From NCBI GenBank assembly GCA_019009955.1, contig CM032232.1:74068501-74132500 (forward strand): 64,000 nt of DNA, read 5' to 3'. The translations under genes and the position numbers were made by a program. This stretch comes from Riptortus pedestris. Its lineage: Eukaryota > Arthropoda > Insecta > Hemiptera > Alydidae. Positions 1 to 13,167 of the stretch are shown in pieces (the first letter of the stretch is position 1; the number at the start of each line of letters is the position of its first letter). Under the pieces are notes generated by a model. That model searched no databases. It was not told the origin of the DNA and saw only the letters and a program-made list of their open reading frames with translations.

Positions 1-612
1 CTGCTCGATATCTCTAGGAATAATCAGACTCCAGAGATTAACATGGAAGGATCAGCATATCTGGATTCGGAGATATTATAACAGGAACACGAGCAAAATA
101 TATCAAGTTCCAGTAAAGTTTGTAATTTCTACCTGCTATTTTTTTCATGGTTTTTAGTGAATTCCTTTTAGGCAATATGCTATTTCTATAAAACGCAAGG
201 CCTGGGTGTGAAAATAAATCTTTTCGTTTCAATCCCCCTAAATTATTTGTTTGAAATTCGTAAAATGTACATACATGTATACATTCGTATGAATACATAT
301 ATCAATTCGTCAGAGCAAAATATCGTCTTCTTAAGTTCAAAAAAATATCACCGTACTGTTTAAAAAAAAAATCCTTCTACTACAGTACATTTAATTAATT
401 TATATCTCGATCCCAACACAAATTGAGTTATAGTTTCTTATCAGTGGGTGCTTTTTCATCTACAGATTACAGAATAATGCTTAAATAGCATAGTCAACAT
501 TTTATTTTTTAATTCAATTTTATGGTTAACAGTTTTAGGTTGGTTGTACATTAACAAGTCAATACTTAAAAACGCTTGGCCAATTTTAATGAAAAATGTC
601 CCCAAACATTCT

Positions 613-617
<5 letters not shown>
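1..617. other. AT-rich non-coding DNA
   Basis: No coding frame or repeat family is recognised. The only open frame (minus strand, 86 codons) has no recognisable domain and low-complexity surroundings. It is treated as chance. Confidence 0.5.

Positions 618-702
<85 letters not shown>
618..702. repeat. Compound (CT)n(TA)n microsatellite
   Basis: About 21 CT units run directly into about 20 TA units with no interruption. Open frames on both strands here are translations of the repeat (Ser-Leu, Arg-Glu and Tyr-Ile runs) and are not genes. Length is likely to be polymorphic. Confidence 0.98.
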
Positions 703-704
<2 letters not shown>

Positions 705-1819
705 CACGCTCTTATGTTCACAATTATTTCCAGGAAGTAAAAATATTTTTTTACAATAGACGTGATAATCCATATGAGCCTAACCACCCCTAACCACACG
801 ATTAGTGTGGTGAGCTGAATTTTCTAATAGTCTTTTTTTACATATTACATTTTCATTAATTTGTTAATTGCAATATAACTATTCATTAAGTGATTATCGG
901 CCTTATAAAGAATCAAACCACTTTGCTAATTTAAAAATTACTCAAGTGAAATAAATAATTAGCTGGTTATCTTAAGTTTACCGCTCCAAAACATTGATTT
1001 CAAGAATATATTTCCACAAGAGCTAGAATTAATTTCTGGAAGAACAGGTTATTCGTGCGTCGAAAGTTTAATTGCCGAACACTAAAGAGTGTATTAGAGT
1101 GAGGAAATTATCCAATGATTGCGGACATTAGTTGTAGTTCCTCCAAAAACATAGATTTTCCCGGAAATTACGCAATATTTTTTTTTTTTTTTACATTCCT
1201 TAGAAAATAAATGTCATGGGGTACTATTATATATAATGTATATAGTATGACTAATTTTTACAGTGTTTATTTAAAAGAATAGTTCAGGAGCATTTAATTT
1301 CATTTTTGACAATCAAAAAATTTAATTTCATTAAAGGAATGAAAGTCAATGAATTAATGCAATAATTACTCCATATATGAAAATCGACGAATTATATGTT
1401 CATTGTATAATACAAAGAAAAGAAATATTTATAGGAAAATTGTTCACAGATTGGCTATATTTTCATTTCACGAATTTTCTTTATGCTAAAATATTACCTA
1501 TCTAATACAAACATTTTAGACCTTTTACAGGAGTGTAAGAGTCGAATTATAAGACTCAGTTATTGTGATAAAAGTTTTTGAAATTATACTCTGTTAGCAA
1601 AGAGTTTTTTTAATGTTATTTAATTAAGGCTTTAAATAAAGCCTTGTCAAACAGGAATATTTTTGGTGCCTATAAATTATTTGTATAAAACATGCTAGTA
1701 CTTCATGAAGAGAGTAAAAGTGATTAATACCTAACAAGGAACATATTTTTGGCATAGAAAAAATTTAATGATTATTGTTTGAACCGCTGAGGTATAATAG
1801 ATCAAATATAAGATTATTT
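703..1819. other. AT-rich non-coding DNA
   Basis: Homopolymer A and T runs and AT-rich sequence only. No recognised repeat or gene. Confidence 0.5.
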
Positions 1820-2040
1820 GGGGTTCAGGTTATGCATGTGTGTTAAAACGTTGGTCTTACAACAGATTTCACAAGGTAGACCTAGAGTCGTGAGTTCGTT
1901 TCCTGGCCAACAGGAATTTACTTAGTGACGAACTTATCATATAAAATCCTTAGTCCCACCATGGCTAGAAAAGGGTGATGACCTGTAGATAACCCGCCCC
2001 AATTTGCCGTTATTGCAAAAAGTGGACGTTAATAAATAAC
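1820..2040 (+). mobile_element. tRNA-derived SINE, full-length copy
   Basis: The 5' part resembles a degenerate tRNA, with a B-box-like GAGTTCGTTTCC at 1892-1903. This is followed by the family body: GGAATTTACTTAGTGACGAA, then GTCCCACCATGGCTAGAAAA, then CCTGTAGATAACCCG. The copy ends with AAAAAGTGGACGTTAATAAA and an AATAAATA-like tail. The same order of blocks recurs near 27.3, 28.8 and 40.2 kb, which defines the family. An RNA polymerase III origin and LINE-assisted retroposition are inferred from the SINE class. No flanking target duplication was identified by eye. Confidence 0.85.
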
Positions 2041-3910
2041 TTAATTTATAATTATTTTCGGCATAAAACTACGTACGTTCTACGTTCGGGTATTCCGTTT
2101 ACCAATAAAGGTAAGAGTTGATGTAAGTGCATGATATTCCTAATATCTCATTAATTATCAATAATGTTTGAGTGTTAGTCCGTTTGTTGTTTTTACCAGT
2201 CAGAAATAAAGTCGCCGATGATCTGCCATTGCACGTTAGACATTTCCAATAATGATAAGGACGGTTGGTTAAAAAAACTGAAAATAAATACGGGTAATAG
2301 TGAATAATATAAATAAAAAATGAGAAAAAGAACTGGTAAAAAATAAATCAAAAAATTGTATAAACTGTTTTTATTCCACGTTAGTAAGTGCCTGTAGTTT
2401 TTCCTTTGCTAGGTTCACCCGCCTTTAAATAGAGCTGGAAAGAACTGCTTCTGACGAATGTATATAGTTCATAAGATAGAATGAGCAATCTTAGGAGTTT
2501 GCACTGAAAAAAAAATAATCATAAACCTACCATCTTCCCTTTTCTCCGCTCACCTAGATGTATACATTACGTCATCATGAGTTAGTGGTATTGAATATCA
2601 AAGTTAGATACACGAACTAGGATAGCAGTGTCTCCCATCGAGAACCACGTGCTGTTAAGTCATTCCAGTGTTCAAATACTTGAGAGTTACGGTATAAATG
2701 GAATCTAAATAAAGTGGAGTTTATATTTCTGTTAGAATGTATTATTCAAAGAACGTATTCGAAAAAAAATAAGGAAGTCTTCTCGTCTAGTGGCTTCCGA
2801 GATCTAATCTCAGGAACTACACAAACAAACTACAGCAATAAATTATACGTAATTGGTCTTGCTCTCTGCAGTTACAATTACAGCTACTTCCTCTCTAACC
2901 TAAAGTTTTTTTTACTTAACTCTTACAAACAACATCTGGACAACATCTAAAGGGATTGTACATTGTAAAAAGATCGCTTCTTTGTCTCAATTATTTTTTG
3001 TAAAATAATGTAATTCGTGCAATTATGCATTATAAAGGATAACATATAAGGTGAGTCGCGCTTGCAGTCTTTCCCTCTCAGTAAATGGAAGTAGCTCTGA
3101 AGTTGAAGACATGAGTCTTGGAAAGTGGTTAGCGCTTAAATATAAAAACGCGAAGTATTGTGTTTTTTTCTTCTTTCCATTCTACGAGTATATGGTGGTA
3201 TCTTTCACTTCCAACTCTACTACTGTGAAGTCAAGGATATTTATTTCTAGAGAGTACTCAAGAGAGCTTTCCAATAATACTTTACAATACGGGGGTCATC
3301 GAAAGTTAATTGCAATGTACTACTAATGCCAAGGGGATGTGTTTATTTAAAAATACTCGTTAACACACAAAACATCTAGTCACGTAGAAAAAATCTACAC
3401 ACAACCAGAGTAAAAAATAAATGAAATTATTTTTAAAATGGACTAACAATCATAAAAATAACAAATGAACAAATATTTGAATAAAAAGTCTGGAGAAAGA
3501 AATTTGAGCTTTAAATAGCAATTCAGGCTGCTTGCCGTCATTGTTCTACCTTTAATTCCTCGTACCTTTATTTAAAAACTAAGTATTTAAATCGAAACTT
3601 TCAGTCTTCATAGATTAGATGAAAAAAACTGGTGGGGATATGATACAGACCGTTGATATCTGATATTAACGTATTTAGTTGCTCGAGATTTAATAGGAAT
3701 ATAATGTGTTTTTGACAGGAATTTGTAAGAAAACGATAACAACCTACGTCTGTTTATGAGTTCATCATGTTGTATATCTTGAAATGTCTAGTTTCGGATT
3801 AAAGGTTTACTGATGTATATAGTTTTGAATTGATTTACATTGTTGGTGTAGTTTAATAATGCCGACATTAGGTTTTCTGTGGGTTACTATCTTTTTGTAG
3901 TCAGGGTAGA
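2041..3910. other. AT-rich non-coding DNA
   Basis: No repeat family or gene is recognised. The open frames at 2714-2950 and 3051-3326 have unremarkable low-complexity composition and no domain. Confidence 0.5.
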
Positions 3911-4044
3911 ACGGATTTTATTTAATGAGTTCGTCACTAAATAAATTCCCTATTACCCAGGTGAGAATCGAACTCACGGTCTCTAGGTTTACCAAGTGAG
4001 GTTAATAGCAACGCCTTAACTCGCAAGGGCTAATCTGTGCCCCA
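3911..4044 (-). mobile_element. tRNA-derived SINE, 5' fragment (inverted)
   Basis: Read on the minus strand it has the tRNA-like head with its B-box-like GAGTTCGATTCTC. This is followed by the start of the body (GGAATTTATTTAGTGACGAA). The 3' half with the GTGGACGTTAATAAA tail is missing. Confidence 0.8.
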
Positions 4045-5601
4045 TCCATTGATTGAGGGGAAAAAAACAAAACTCATTATTAATAAGGTTGTTGTTCTTT
4101 ATTCATTAACACGTCAAACAAGTTTTTAGATTCGTATTTACAGTATCCATAAACGTATTTCAACTGTTATAGTGGAATATTAAGATAACATTAAAAACCC
4201 AACAATCAAGGAATTTTTAAGGAATTTCCAGATAATAAGTCGGGTCGTTATATTAATTAATTTTTTTTCCTCTCAATTATTGATAGAATAAATAAAGGAA
4301 GTATTGAGAAAATCAAATTGATTACGAGGTCATTGTCTTGTCGTAGGATGAGGCCTGATGATAACTGGCTCAAGTTATCTCATTTAGGTTAAAAGTTATC
4401 TTGCATTTTAATTCAATAAACAGGTCTAGCTTCTTTGGAATTTCCTTTACCATAAGAAAAAGTTAAAAAAAAATTGTTATGAATTTCGTTAAGTATGGTC
4501 TCTGAGATTTTCGATAAATTATTTCCTAAGAATTGTTGTAAATACATTAAATAGCAAATATGCTTTCATGGCATTTGTCGGAAGCTTGGAAAGTAACTCA
4601 GAGAGCTTAGCAATGGTGCAATGGGGATTATTGAAAACGCCCGACAGGCATCAAGTGCAGGAATCACACAGAAATGGGCATCTGCACTTTTTATTATCCC
4701 CAGAATTTACCCTTAGATGTCAACAAAATTTGAAAAATAAACTGGTCTCGACACATTAACGTAAATACTTAGTAGGTTGAATTGAAAAATAAGACTGGTG
4801 GTTTGCAAAATTTTGAAAACGTAAAAACAACCAATTTATACACACACACACACAAATGTATAAATTTGAATAGAACAGATTTCATGTTTGTCTTTTAGTA
4901 TCGGTGAACATTCCTCAAAGAAATGCATAATCATTATATACTCAATAGCTATTTTTCTTCGAGAGATGTTGCTAAAATATTAAACTATTTCGAACCTAAA
5001 CTTCCTCTTTGTTTGACTTCGAATGGGACAAAAGAAATATGTTTTTAGGATATATGAAAAAAGTGATAATGGTTACCCCCTGACCAGCTATATACCAAAT
5101 ACCATTGGTAATCCCGTTAAAAACCTTTTGGTCCATTTTCTTTCTGATATCATTTCGGCGAGATCAGGTAGGTAGTTTTTTTTATTATCGCTGTAGACTT
5201 TAACTGACTTTATACTGTGTTAACTGTGGGAATCTTTCTTTATAATGTTATTTATAACGACTTCGCTAATTATTTTTGGCAGTCTCATTCAGAAAGCCAG
5301 GTATCCTTATAATGGTATCCTTATAACCCCCCTTCTTTTTTTTGGTTGTTTACTTAGGGATTTCTGGGGACATGTTGATATGTCAACAAAACGATCTGAA
5401 AACGACTTGGTGAATATGGCAGATAAAAGTATATTTTCGGAGGAAACGAATGCGGAAAAAATGCTTCCAATGAATTCTACATATTTAAAAGCAGCAACGG
5501 TTTTAGCTTCCTCAATTCTTCTTACGAAGGAAGTGCATCTTGAAATACACGAGCTGGACTCTGGCTAGCTTCTACACGCTAATAGAATCCCTTAAAACAC
5601 C
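4045..5601. other. AT-rich non-coding DNA
   Basis: Contains a short CA run near 4840-4855. A 107-codon plus-strand open frame at 5245-5568 starts with a hydrophobic segment but matches nothing I recognise, and no splice or poly(A) context supports it. Confidence 0.45.
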
Positions 5602-5633
5602 ATTAACTATGCACTCCTCCGTGCATAGTTAAT
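5602..5633. repeat. Perfect 13-bp-arm hairpin
   Basis: ATTAACTATGCAC, a 6-nt loop (TCCTCC), then GTGCATAGTTAAT. The arms are fully complementary and the outermost flanking bases do not pair. It lies at the start of a GC-richer segment (about 5640-5860). The arms hold TAAT/GTTAAT cores of the kind bound by homeodomain or HNF1-type factors. A binding role is speculation, but the symmetry is plain. Confidence 0.85.
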
Positions 5634-6960
5634 CGACTTCCAGCCGGATCCATTGCGGAAGAAGTCAGTAATTGCATAATACAACAACTCAGAGAGCCGA
5701 TAATTTCTGGAACACGACTCTGATTTGGCCCAGATTAACGGTTATGAAAATTGCACGCGTAACACGAGCAACCGTTCGCCTTGGGCCCTTTTACTTCTCC
5801 CCCCCTCCCCGATACCCCCCCCCCCAATCGCCCACACTTTCGGTCTTATCGCACTCCCATTAATCTGTCCGGCCAGCTGATTTTTAATTGATTATTAGAG
5901 GGGCAAAATTCGGTAGCCCGGAGTGAGCACGGACCGCAATATTTCACAAGACTCATTCCTGGGTAGGTAGTCGCGTGTAATTGGGTTGTGAAAGTTAGAT
6001 TAGTAGATTTACGACAAACATCCTCTAGAAGACGTTCTTATTGCAGCCTGTCAAAATCTTTTAATGGTTCCTGGAGTCTTAGTGATTTAACTGTTTCATT
6101 GCATATCTCCTTCCATCTTATTGTTCTTTCGTTAGCCCTGTTATTATAATTAAGTAATGTGTCTACGACGCAAAGCTTTAGCACCATTTTTATAAAAATA
6201 ATTATAATTTCCTTCGAGGTAGTGGCAGTTTAAACAATAAATTGCAACTGGGAATTATACCTAAATTTGAACTATTAGTCAGGGGTATAATTGATTTTAT
6301 AGTAGCAATGTCTTTTATATATTTCATTTATTTTGTTATAAATTTGAAAATAATATTCGTGGAACTATGAGCTGTGTTTATCGTACGCTTAAATAATAAG
6401 TATTGCGAATAGCATATTTCAGAATCAACTCAACTTATAACTCTGGTTATAAAAATATCCATCTATATGATCAAAATAAGCCACTTTTCCTCCCCAAGAA
6501 GTAAACGCATTGTGGAGGAAAACAGACCAATTTTGTTCAACGAGATTGTTTCTGTCCTTTACCACCCAACCTCCCTGGAAGAAGTATTGATATCGATGAA
6601 ACAATGTATTATAAAAATGCATGTATTAACAAAAACACTGCAATAGATGACATCCTAAAAACTTTCGAAATATTAAAAATGGTTTTAGTATATAACCATT
6701 TATAGATACTAAATTAACCATATATAGTCAAGTATAAAATCAAAAGCTTCCACCAAATTCAAGCTTTATACCTCAAAACCATATACACAATCACAATCTG
6801 ATCACTCTTTAAAATACATTAAAATCTCAGCTTTTTTTAAAAAAAGAAAATAATAATATTTATAATAAAAAGAGAAACTGAAAGCATATAGGCCCAATCA
6901 AAGAACAAAGCATCGGTAACTGGAAACGACTTTAATGTTTCTTCTGAAGTTGTGTTTATG
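5634..6960. other. Non-coding DNA with a GC-richer stretch
   Basis: 5640-5860 is less AT-rich than its surroundings and ends in C-runs (about 5800-5825). The rest is AT-rich. A 65-codon minus-strand frame at 6425-6622 has varied composition but no recognised family. Confidence 0.4.
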
Positions 6961-7027
6961 TCTCTCTCTCTCACTCTCTCTCTCTCGCTCTCTCTCTCTC
7001 TCGCTCTCTCTCTCTCTCTCACTCTCT

Positions 7028-7064
<37 letters not shown>

Positions 7065-7111
7065 CCCCCCCCCGTTTGTGTGTGTGTGTGTGTGGGTGTG
7101 TGTGTGTGTGT
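6961..7111. repeat. (CT)n - C12 - (TG)n compound tract
   Basis: About 100 bp of nearly uninterrupted CT with a few CA/CG/TG interruptions is followed by a run of 12 C at 7062-7073, then about 35 bp of TG. The first 113 bp are a polypyrimidine:polypurine tract and the TG part alternates purine and pyrimidine. The several overlapping open frames here are repeat translations. Confidence 0.98.
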
Positions 7112-8205
7112 TTGTAGATGGCGCGTTTTGTGCCATCTAATCAGGTAGCAACTGTCCCTTCAATTTGAGTTCATATGTAATGTATATTTGGCAGATTTAT
7201 TAAATTAAGCTTCACTTTATATAGGTAAGGCTGATTGGGAACCAAACTGCCACCATTTTATGACCAAGAGTAGGACTGTGTTTGTAGGAATATTCACGGA
7301 TTCGAAAAAGAAATGTCTCGAGATTCCTCTTCCGTTCCGCATGTTAACCCTTTACAGATGTCACTGTCAACGTATTCAGAGCAAGAATTGTCTTTTATTT
7401 TCACCTTTTTAGTTCTGCATTCAGAAAGCATGTTGTCAGTCAGACAATAATTTGATTGAGAAGAATCGTGCTAAGTTCTCGAGAAAATTTCAGAGAACTC
7501 TGGAAGGGAAATAGTCAATGCCAAAGTTGCTACTTCAGCATCTTTGTTTACAAATAGGCTATGAGAATACGAACTCTAGTTTAAGCTTAAATATTTTCTA
7601 TGGATAAAGCCCATGAACGAAGAATAAATATCATAAACTAGTGTAAGCGGCTTCCATTAATTTTTAGAACTTGCATAAAATTAACATTGTAAAATTCTAT
7701 AAATTATCAATCTTAAAACCTCCAGTACTGCCAATAAATGTTCAAAGTAATGAAATTATTATTTATTCAATGTTTTTATCCCCTTTAATTTTGTTAAATT
7801 AAATAAAACGGAAAATTTAGTTGTTTTCAGCAATCTCTGTCTGTCAGACCACAAATCAGCTCTACAAATTTAAAAACTTTTGTTGGGTTTTAGTTACTGT
7901 CGTGGTTCGTTTTTACTATAAAAACTTAGTTTATGTAAATATACTTACATTTCTCAGATTAAAATGTAAAACCTACAATTTTAAACGTTTGTCAATAAAA
8001 AGCGATTTCCAAACTTTTTAGAGAAATGGATTATGGAAATGCATTATAGAAGCAGTCTGGTGGCAATGTTGACTCTCCTAAGTGGAGACAGTAAGAAAGG
8101 TAAACAAATCAAAATCTTTAATAAATCTGTACCTTTGCGTAGGATCATAACTTTATAGGCAGTATTTTGTACATGTTTTTATGAGAAACTATTATTTATA
8201 TACAT

Positions 8206-8246
<41 letters not shown>

Positions 8247-11200
8247 ATAATTGGAGTCAGTTGTATTTATGTCTTATAGGGTATCAAAGTGAAACGTTAT
8301 TGTTGTCCATGTAACCTACCATGATACCTTATTCCAAAGAAAATTCAATAGTAGCCTAAGTATTGACGTATTCAAGATTTTATTCAAGATTTTATGCTTT
8401 TGTGAACTCGGACATATATTTATGGTGGGATTTATATAATAAAACATTGGCCATTAAGAAATATGATGAGTCCAAGTCATGGAATTAATCAACTCTATAT
8501 AGAAATAAAATCCAATTCCATGATATTTCAGTTCAAAAAATTAATTAAATTTTGTTTCCAGGCTGTCTAGCCTTATGTGAACATGTAGGTAGATAATGAA
8601 CGTTAATGTTTATAAATTTATTTCATTTTAAATTAAATTTGTTTCTGTATGTAGACAGATATTTTTTCTTTAATGCCTTGGGCTTTTATTACATACGGAA
8701 CTTGAAAGTATTAAGTCGATAACTAAATTTTTAAATAAAAGCTATGTCGAGTAGTTGAACGTTTCACGACCTTGATTTTTTGCTATTAAAGGCCTCTTTT
8801 TTTTGGAACCATCAAACGAAAAGGCAATTTGTACACAAATTAAAAATTTGTTCTAGAAAAATATTATAGCGATTATAATGGGCCAAAAGTGGTCCATTTC
8901 ATGAACGAGGCACTTCGAATCATTCATACTTGTTAAGTGTAATTAGGAAAGTGCTTCCGTAGCAATCATTGTGGCACTTGCTGAACTATTACGACACTTG
9001 TTGAGTTGTGAGATAGGGCGTAATTTTATTAAAGGTCATACTGGAATGCCGCTTCTCCATTAGCAACTTATTTTGTTGTGGAAAATTGTATTGGCTGTAA
9101 TCAGCCTATATCACGTTTCCTTTAGACGAAATTAGAGTTTGGAATTCGGCAGCGTGCCTAATATGCCACTAAGAGGCCGTTATTTATCAGTCCATTTATC
9201 ATACGGAGCCTAAGGCGTTTTGCCGACCAAGTATGGAAGTGCTCTTGAACTCGAAACACCTTGGGTCTGAATGCACGATTGTAAAGAATCTGCGGCTTGA
9301 TGTCGTATTTCAATGAATGGTTGAGCCTTGAATCAGTATAATGGACTTCCATTGCTTAAGCTTAAATCTAATGTGTGTCTGAGTTAAAATAAGAAAAAAA
9401 ATCTGATGTAGAGACCATGACTTAATGCAATTCAATTAAATTAAATAAACAAAATATTTTACTCCACTTCACTTGAAACTTGGTCATACGAAATCCTCGT
9501 TTTAGTAAATCGGATCTTAGTAAGTCAGATGTAGAATTTATTTGTATCTGTAATAAATAAGGAGAAATTTGCATTTTTTTTTTCGTATACCCCTTTAGTG
9601 GATTTTAATGAAGAGTATGAGCAACAACTTACAAAAGTTCTAAATACGAAATTCAAACACTCCAAGGTTAGCCATTTTAAATTTATTTAATTTTTTTACA
9701 CCACAAAACTAGTAAAAATGGGTTCAAGGATCTTCAAAATGGATAATTCCGTGTAAAAACTGAAAGCTGAAATTTTTCTCTTTTACAATGCTTCTTTCCT
9801 TCGTACAAAGAATTAAAATGTACAGAATTTCACTTTTAAACATTGGCATAGCCATTATAGCATTCTATTAATACTGTTACTTGCATAAGACTAATATTTG
9901 CTCCAATCTACGTATGTTTCACAAGGATATATTTTAAATTTGTTTTTATTTATTGGCCGTGAATGTTATTTTCCATACGAGGTGCCCCTTGTCCTATTTA
10001 ATCGGATGATGCAAAATAATGTTCACATGGTTACTGCTAATAGCGTCTCTTATAGCTCTGAAAATAACAGTGAGTAATTTTCAAAGCTCAATGCCAAGAA
10101 AGTTATACACAGTGGATTTATGTGGACAATAATATAAATAGAACAGCAATGAATATCTACTTTTGTGAAGGATATAATAAATCTTCACGATTTAAATCAG
10201 CTTCCAGAGAAAGCTAACCACACTATTTAAAATGTCGGCATTTAATTTCACTTTCAAATCCAGTAACAGAAGTCATGACTTAAGCCTTCAAACATAATAT
10301 ACTAGTGTTTCTATCTATTGTACATTAAAGTGGGCAAAACATTTTTTTAAATAAGGGTTGTCTTCAGAATATTTATTTGTTGTTTTCATATATACTAAAA
10401 TGTACAAAAAACGTTATGTATGATGTTCTAAATATTAAATGGTGTACACAATTTATGCTTGCATAGTTTCTGTTTTCTTTTACAATACGTGAAGAAATAG
10501 TCATTTAGTCGTGCGGGATTTTTCCACATATTATAGTTTAGTTTAAAATATATGCACTTAAGATGATGTCATCGACGTAACCTCGTAAATCTCTAGAAGG
10601 AAATTAAGTAAAAAACCGATTCTAAATCTCATTTTCTAGGCGGACTTCCTCAAAGAGCCCCCGTGACTGGGAGTCATTGCTATTCCGCGCGGGCCTGGTC
10701 CACTTATTGACTGGACACAGGAAGTACTGGACGGTTTTCGTTCCAACTCCTTTCACTAGCCGAGCCCCGAGGGTTGAGTAACGCTGCCCCACATACCATA
10801 TACGCACATGTTTATTTATCTCGTACAATTTGTAATCACAATATGTTCACATATCGATCTTATAGATAATATAAGAAACTGAAACGCTGTGTCTGCGAGA
10901 GAAATTGTTTCCTTTTGTCACAAAAGAAAAATATCTGAAAGGATTATTATCCTTTTATAGTATATTTTTCATAATAGGTTTCGTTCCATATCTTTAGCGG
11001 TGGAAGTCATTTTTTTAACAACAGGACAAGGATTTGTTTCACAATTCCACCTAATAATGATTTATTTGAGTTTCACTGGTTTAAATGGTAAATCTGTACG
11101 CAAGGTGTATCTTGATACCTACAATACACAATATAATGTGACAACAAGGAACTATCTAAATCTGTCATCGGGGGTGTTCAATTTTAGAAGTTACAGCTTT

Positions 11201-11495
11201 ACACTGCTTGTTTGGAATAAGTACCTTCACCTCACTTGCCGGACGAGTTCTAATTGTCTCACCTCAATGATATGTAGATGGGGACATTTTCAAAGAGCTA
11301 CAAATTTATTTGATGCCAAATAATGGTTGGAAAAGGGGATTTCTGTCCCAAGGATGCAGTACAGATATTTATTAACACAGTAGTCAGTTCATTAAGGCGG
11401 TCTATCAGCCTTATTCATACAATCTGTATAGTAACCAGAATTAGTCATCATATTATAATATAATGAAAAACCATTCGAAATTTTATTTATTTGGA
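7112..11495. other. AT-rich non-coding DNA
   Basis: Apart from the CA/TA microsatellite at 8203-8246 and a GC-richer island at about 10640-10800, nothing is recognised. The 68-codon minus frame over that island and the plus frame at 11000-11323 match no known family. Confidence 0.45.
8203..8246. repeat. (CA)n(TA)n microsatellite
   Basis: An interrupted start is followed by about 13 CA units and about 9 TA units. Confidence 0.95.
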
Positions 11496-11614
11496 CTTTA
11501 TTTTATGAGTTTGTCAGTAAATAAATTCTGATTGGCTAGGGGGAAAGTGTACCCATGACTATGAAGTGAATTAAGACCAACGCCTTAACTCATTTCGCTA
11601 ACCTGAGCGGCACT
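11496..11614 (-). mobile_element. tRNA-derived SINE, degenerate 5' fragment (inverted)
   Basis: The minus-strand reading gives GCTCAGGTTAGC-like and TGAGTTAAGGCGTTGGTCTT-like head blocks, then GAATTTATTTACTGACAAA. The B-box region is decayed. The body beyond the first block is lost. Confidence 0.65.
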
Positions 11615-13086
11615 TTAACGATTCAAAACATAAAAATAAGAATACTAATAAAACAAAAATAATGAATAATACTTAAACTCCTAATAATGAAGGAAAACTA
11701 ACAGCATAGTTATAGAATAAATAAAAAAAAAAAGTAACCAATGAAGAGCTAAGCCCTGGTCTCATGACTTTGGTGATATATCAAGTCGTCAACTTGAGGT
11801 TTTCCCAGTCGTATTGATGTAGCATAACAGAAATTAGTCAAACATCATAGAGCTAATATTTAATTTTCTCACGATGCAGAGTTGACACTGAGTATAATTG
11901 ATAACAGCCCAACCTCAAAGCTCGGTGGCAGCTAAATAACGCAAACTAAGAGTACGATCCTTAGGTTTGAACTTGCCACCTCATGTATACTAATCCATAA
12001 TTGTAATTGGACAACACCTCCCCCTCCCCCCCAACCACTAACGAAAACTCTAACAATTTCTGATTACACATTATATGGACATAGAATAAGCGCGAATATA
12101 CTCAGGGTTCAGAACAAGCAGCGAACATTGAATCATTGCAGTGGAGTATCTAACCCTCTTTGGAATAATTGCAGTCGCCGCGAACGCCATCAATGGCCAA
12201 TTAGAGAACCCTGAAAGGCAGCGAACACACAGGACCTTTGCATGATGCCTTGATGACGAAAGCCTTTCCTTGAACACCTTCTTAGCCTTAGAGGTGCTTC
12301 AAAATGGAGAGTATGTTGGCCTTCTTACCTTCTTTGAGTATTTCGGTTGAGTAATTTTAAAAACCTTTTACTGAGATTTGCGGAAGATAATTCTTATAAA
12401 TAAAATCTTTAATCGAGCAATTTAGTTAGAAAGGCTGATTTGAGTTGAACAGGATATAGCTTTATGAAGTCTATCCTTGCATGATTTCCGCCCAATTCTA
12501 TTTATAATGGCGGTAAAAAAATGGCTGATAAACATCAGCTGCAGCAACTCATTGGCGATTAAAACTTATCATATGATTGTAACGAAGGTAATTAGTATCT
12601 ATATAAGATAAATAACGAAGGTCATTTATAACCTTTCAATATAGGTCATGATGTACATTCATACTTTATTCAGATTTAAAATGGTTTCATTTATACGATA
12701 AAGCCCATTCTGTTATCTATACCCAATACCCAACAAATAAAACAAGGTCTTATCAGTTTAGATAAACACATTACATTCTATTGGCTTACAGGACACGAAA
12801 ACTTATAACTGAGTGAACTGCGGACTAGGCAAAAAATGCAACTGAAAGACTTGAATATGAACAAAATTCAGTTGACGATAAGACATATACTGACAGAATG
12901 CCGTAAACGACAACATGAGGAATTCACCTATGACTTACAAGAACTATTGACTGAAGGCAGTCCCCATTCATTTACAACATATTCACGTTCATACAAAAAA
13001 TTCAAATATACGACTAAATTTAATATACAAATAAAGTCTGTGGTCTACACCAAGATTTCAAATGCATGTGCTCGTGTATGGACATG

Positions 13087-13089
<3 letters not shown>
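11615..13089. other. AT-rich non-coding DNA
   Basis: No gene or repeat is recognised. A 113-codon plus frame starting at 12836 runs into the TA microsatellite. Its first 70 codons show no known domain. Confidence 0.45.

Positions 13090-13165
<76 letters not shown>
13090..13165. repeat. (TA)n microsatellite
   Basis: About 38 uninterrupted TA units. It sits where other family H copies carry their internal AT tract. Confidence 0.98.

Positions 13166-13167
<2 letters not shown>

Noticed and set aside
544..799. Open frames on both strands over the CT/TA tract
   Set aside because: They are translations of a microsatellite (Ser-Leu, Tyr-Ile and Arg-Glu runs).
1820..2040. Functional tRNA gene
   Set aside because: Only a B-box-like element and a degenerate head are present, attached to a SINE body. 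No cloverleaf can be drawn.
5245..5568. 107-codon plus-strand frame with a hydrophobic N-terminus
   Set aside because: No recognisable family, no initiation or splice context, and length is possible by chance in 64 kb.
6837..7140. Three overlapping frames over the CT/C/TG tract
   Set aside because: Repeat translations in different frames and strands, with no unique protein sequence.
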